The translations under genes were made by a program, and so were the position numbers. Shown piece by piece: positions 63,193-64,000 of a stretch of DNA of 64,000 bases (position 1 is its first letter; the number at the start of each line of letters is the position of its first letter). The notes under the pieces are model-generated. The model was not told the DNA's origin and made no database searches. It saw nothing but the letters and a program-made list of their open reading frames with translations. This DNA is from Rhodobacter capsulatus. GTDB taxonomy: Bacteria; Pseudomonadota; Alphaproteobacteria; Rhodobacterales; Rhodobacteraceae. The DNA is taken from contig NZ_QKZO01000005.1 in the NCBI RefSeq assembly GCF_003254295.1, positions 248,001 to 312,000 of the forward strand, written 5' to 3'.

Positions 63193-64000
63193 TCACACCC
63201 CGGCGGCGATGATCGCCCGGGCAAGGATCGGCACGGTCTTCGCGTTCAGCCCGGCGATGTTCAGCCGCGAATCGCCGACCATGTAGATCGCATTGTCGAG
63301 GCGCATCTTTTCGACCTGCTCGGCCGACGCGCCCAGCCGCGAGAACATGCCGCGATGACGGGCGACGAAATCGAACCGGTCCGAATTCGACAGCTGCCGC
63401 AGCTCCGCCGCCAGCTGCTCGCGCAGGCCCAGCATGCCTTTACGGACCTCCTCAAGCTCGGTCATCCATTCCGCCCGCAGGGTCGGATCGGTCAGCACCA
63501 TCGTCACCAGCCGCGCGCCGTGATCGGGCGAGAACGAGTAATTCTGACGGTTCAGATAGGCGAGGGTGCCCTGCGTCACTTCTTTCGAGGCTGCATCGGA
63601 GAGCACCAGCAGGCAGCCGGTGCGTTCGCGGTAGATGCCGAAATTCTTCGAGCACGACGCGGCAATCATCACCTCGGGTAGGCGCGAAGCAATGAGGCGG
63701 GTGCCCGCGGCGTCCTCTTCCAGACCATCGCCGAAGCCCTGATAGGCGAGGTCGATCATCGGCACGGCGCCCTTGGCCTCGAGCAGGTCGGCGACGGCCG
63801 CCCATTGATCGAGCGTCAGGTTCGCGCCCGTGGGGTTGTGGCAGCAGCCGTGCAGCAACACGACATCGCCCGCCTTGATCGCCTGCAGATCCTCCATCAT
63901 CGCGTCGAAAGCCACCGCACGGGCGGCGCTATCGAAATAGCGATAAAGCTTGTAGTCCTGCTTCATGAAGGCGAGGATCGACAGGTGGTTCGGCCAGGTC
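63193..64000 (-). CDS. Aromatic/aspartate aminotransferase, 5' part outside window
   Basis: The frame runs from the stop at 63193-63195 to the window edge, giving 269 C-terminal residues; the visible ATG at 63964-63966 is internal, since TWPNHLSILAF before it belongs to the class I family. CCHNPTGANLT, ASCSKNFGIYRERTG with the PLP lysine and YMVGDSRLNIAGL fit the TyrB/AspC Ia subgroup. Transaminates aromatic amino acids or aspartate with 2-oxoglutarate. Name by family only. Confidence 0.88.
   Translation of the reverse strand, partial: TWPNHLSILAFMKQDYKLYRYFDSAARAVAFDAMMEDLQAIKAGDVVLLHGCCHNPTGANLTLDQWAAVADLLEAKGAVPMIDLAYQGFGDGLEEDAAGTRLIASRLPEVMIAASCSKNFGIYRERTGCLLVLSDAASKEVTQGTLAYLNRQNYSFSPDHGARLVTMVLTDPTLRAEWMTELEEVRKGMLGLREQLAAELRQLSNSDRFDFVARHRGMFSRLGASAEQVEKMRLDNAIYMVGDSRLNIAGLNAKTVPILARAIIAAGV

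Overview
The window is a gene-dense, GC-rich chromosomal segment, nearly all single-copy core and metabolic genes. It looks like an alphaproteobacterium of the Rhodobacteraceae, most likely Rhodobacter. The grounds are the protein styles (serC-serB, smc, clpB, def-fmt, glnK-amtB), the short 41-residue L36 protein, and the recurring intergenic motif ending in GGGATATTT..GCCAAGGTGAA that I associate with this family. The species is an inference. I see no prophage, insertion sequence, CRISPR array or rRNA operon.

Layout. 1-5.7 kb: serine biosynthesis (serC partial, serB, divergent), an amino-sugar pair (BadF-type kinase and nagA), a lipoprotein and two unrecognised genes. 5.7-12.3 kb: a dienoyl-CoA reductase-type flavoenzyme with a divergent LysR regulator, a coupled three-gene operon (molybdopterin-binding-domain protein, GNAT, OmpA-like) and map. 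12.3-24.1 kb: the most coherent accessory locus. It has a five-part branched-chain-type ABC importer (livG, livH, livM, binding protein, livF), an acyl-CoA synthetase at the head and a PaaK-like ligase at the tail, a 61-residue membrane protein inside, and a divergent hybrid histidine kinase/response regulator pair. Together they suggest uptake and CoA activation of an organic acid under two-component control. 24.1-27.5 kb: ispH, a LysE-type exporter, rnhA, lrgAB. 27.6-34.2 kb: smc, a YbjN-like protein, then ridA-GDPD-FemAB-like.

34.2-43.9 kb: peroxiredoxin, ferredoxin reductase-rsmD-HAD phosphatase, L36, tRNA-Val(GAC), N-formylglutamate amidohydrolase, dinB, clpB, pyrF. 43.9-47 kb: small membrane-protein genes with an NfeD/SPFH pair and a GlsB/YeaQ-type gene, two of them carrying nearly identical short leaders, then a MalY/PatB aminotransferase. 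47.2-49.5 kb: def, a catalytically degenerate deformylase copy, fmt. 49.7-58 kb: an MltB-type transglycosylase, a two-gene type I secretion pair without a visible substrate, mlaA-mlaC, and a class A penicillin-binding protein. 58.2-64 kb: glnK-amtB, a MarR-EmrA-EmrB efflux operon with a 24-bp palindromic operator, and the 3' part of an aromatic/aspartate aminotransferase.

I found no clearly undescribed large system. The items most worth following are the pseudo-deformylase kept between def and fmt, the liv cluster whose PaaK-like ligase lacks the usual P-loop, the duplicated leader in the SPFH/GlsB region, the short membrane proteins, and the dispersed intergenic repeat family. Protein names rest on reading motifs by eye; no database search was run.
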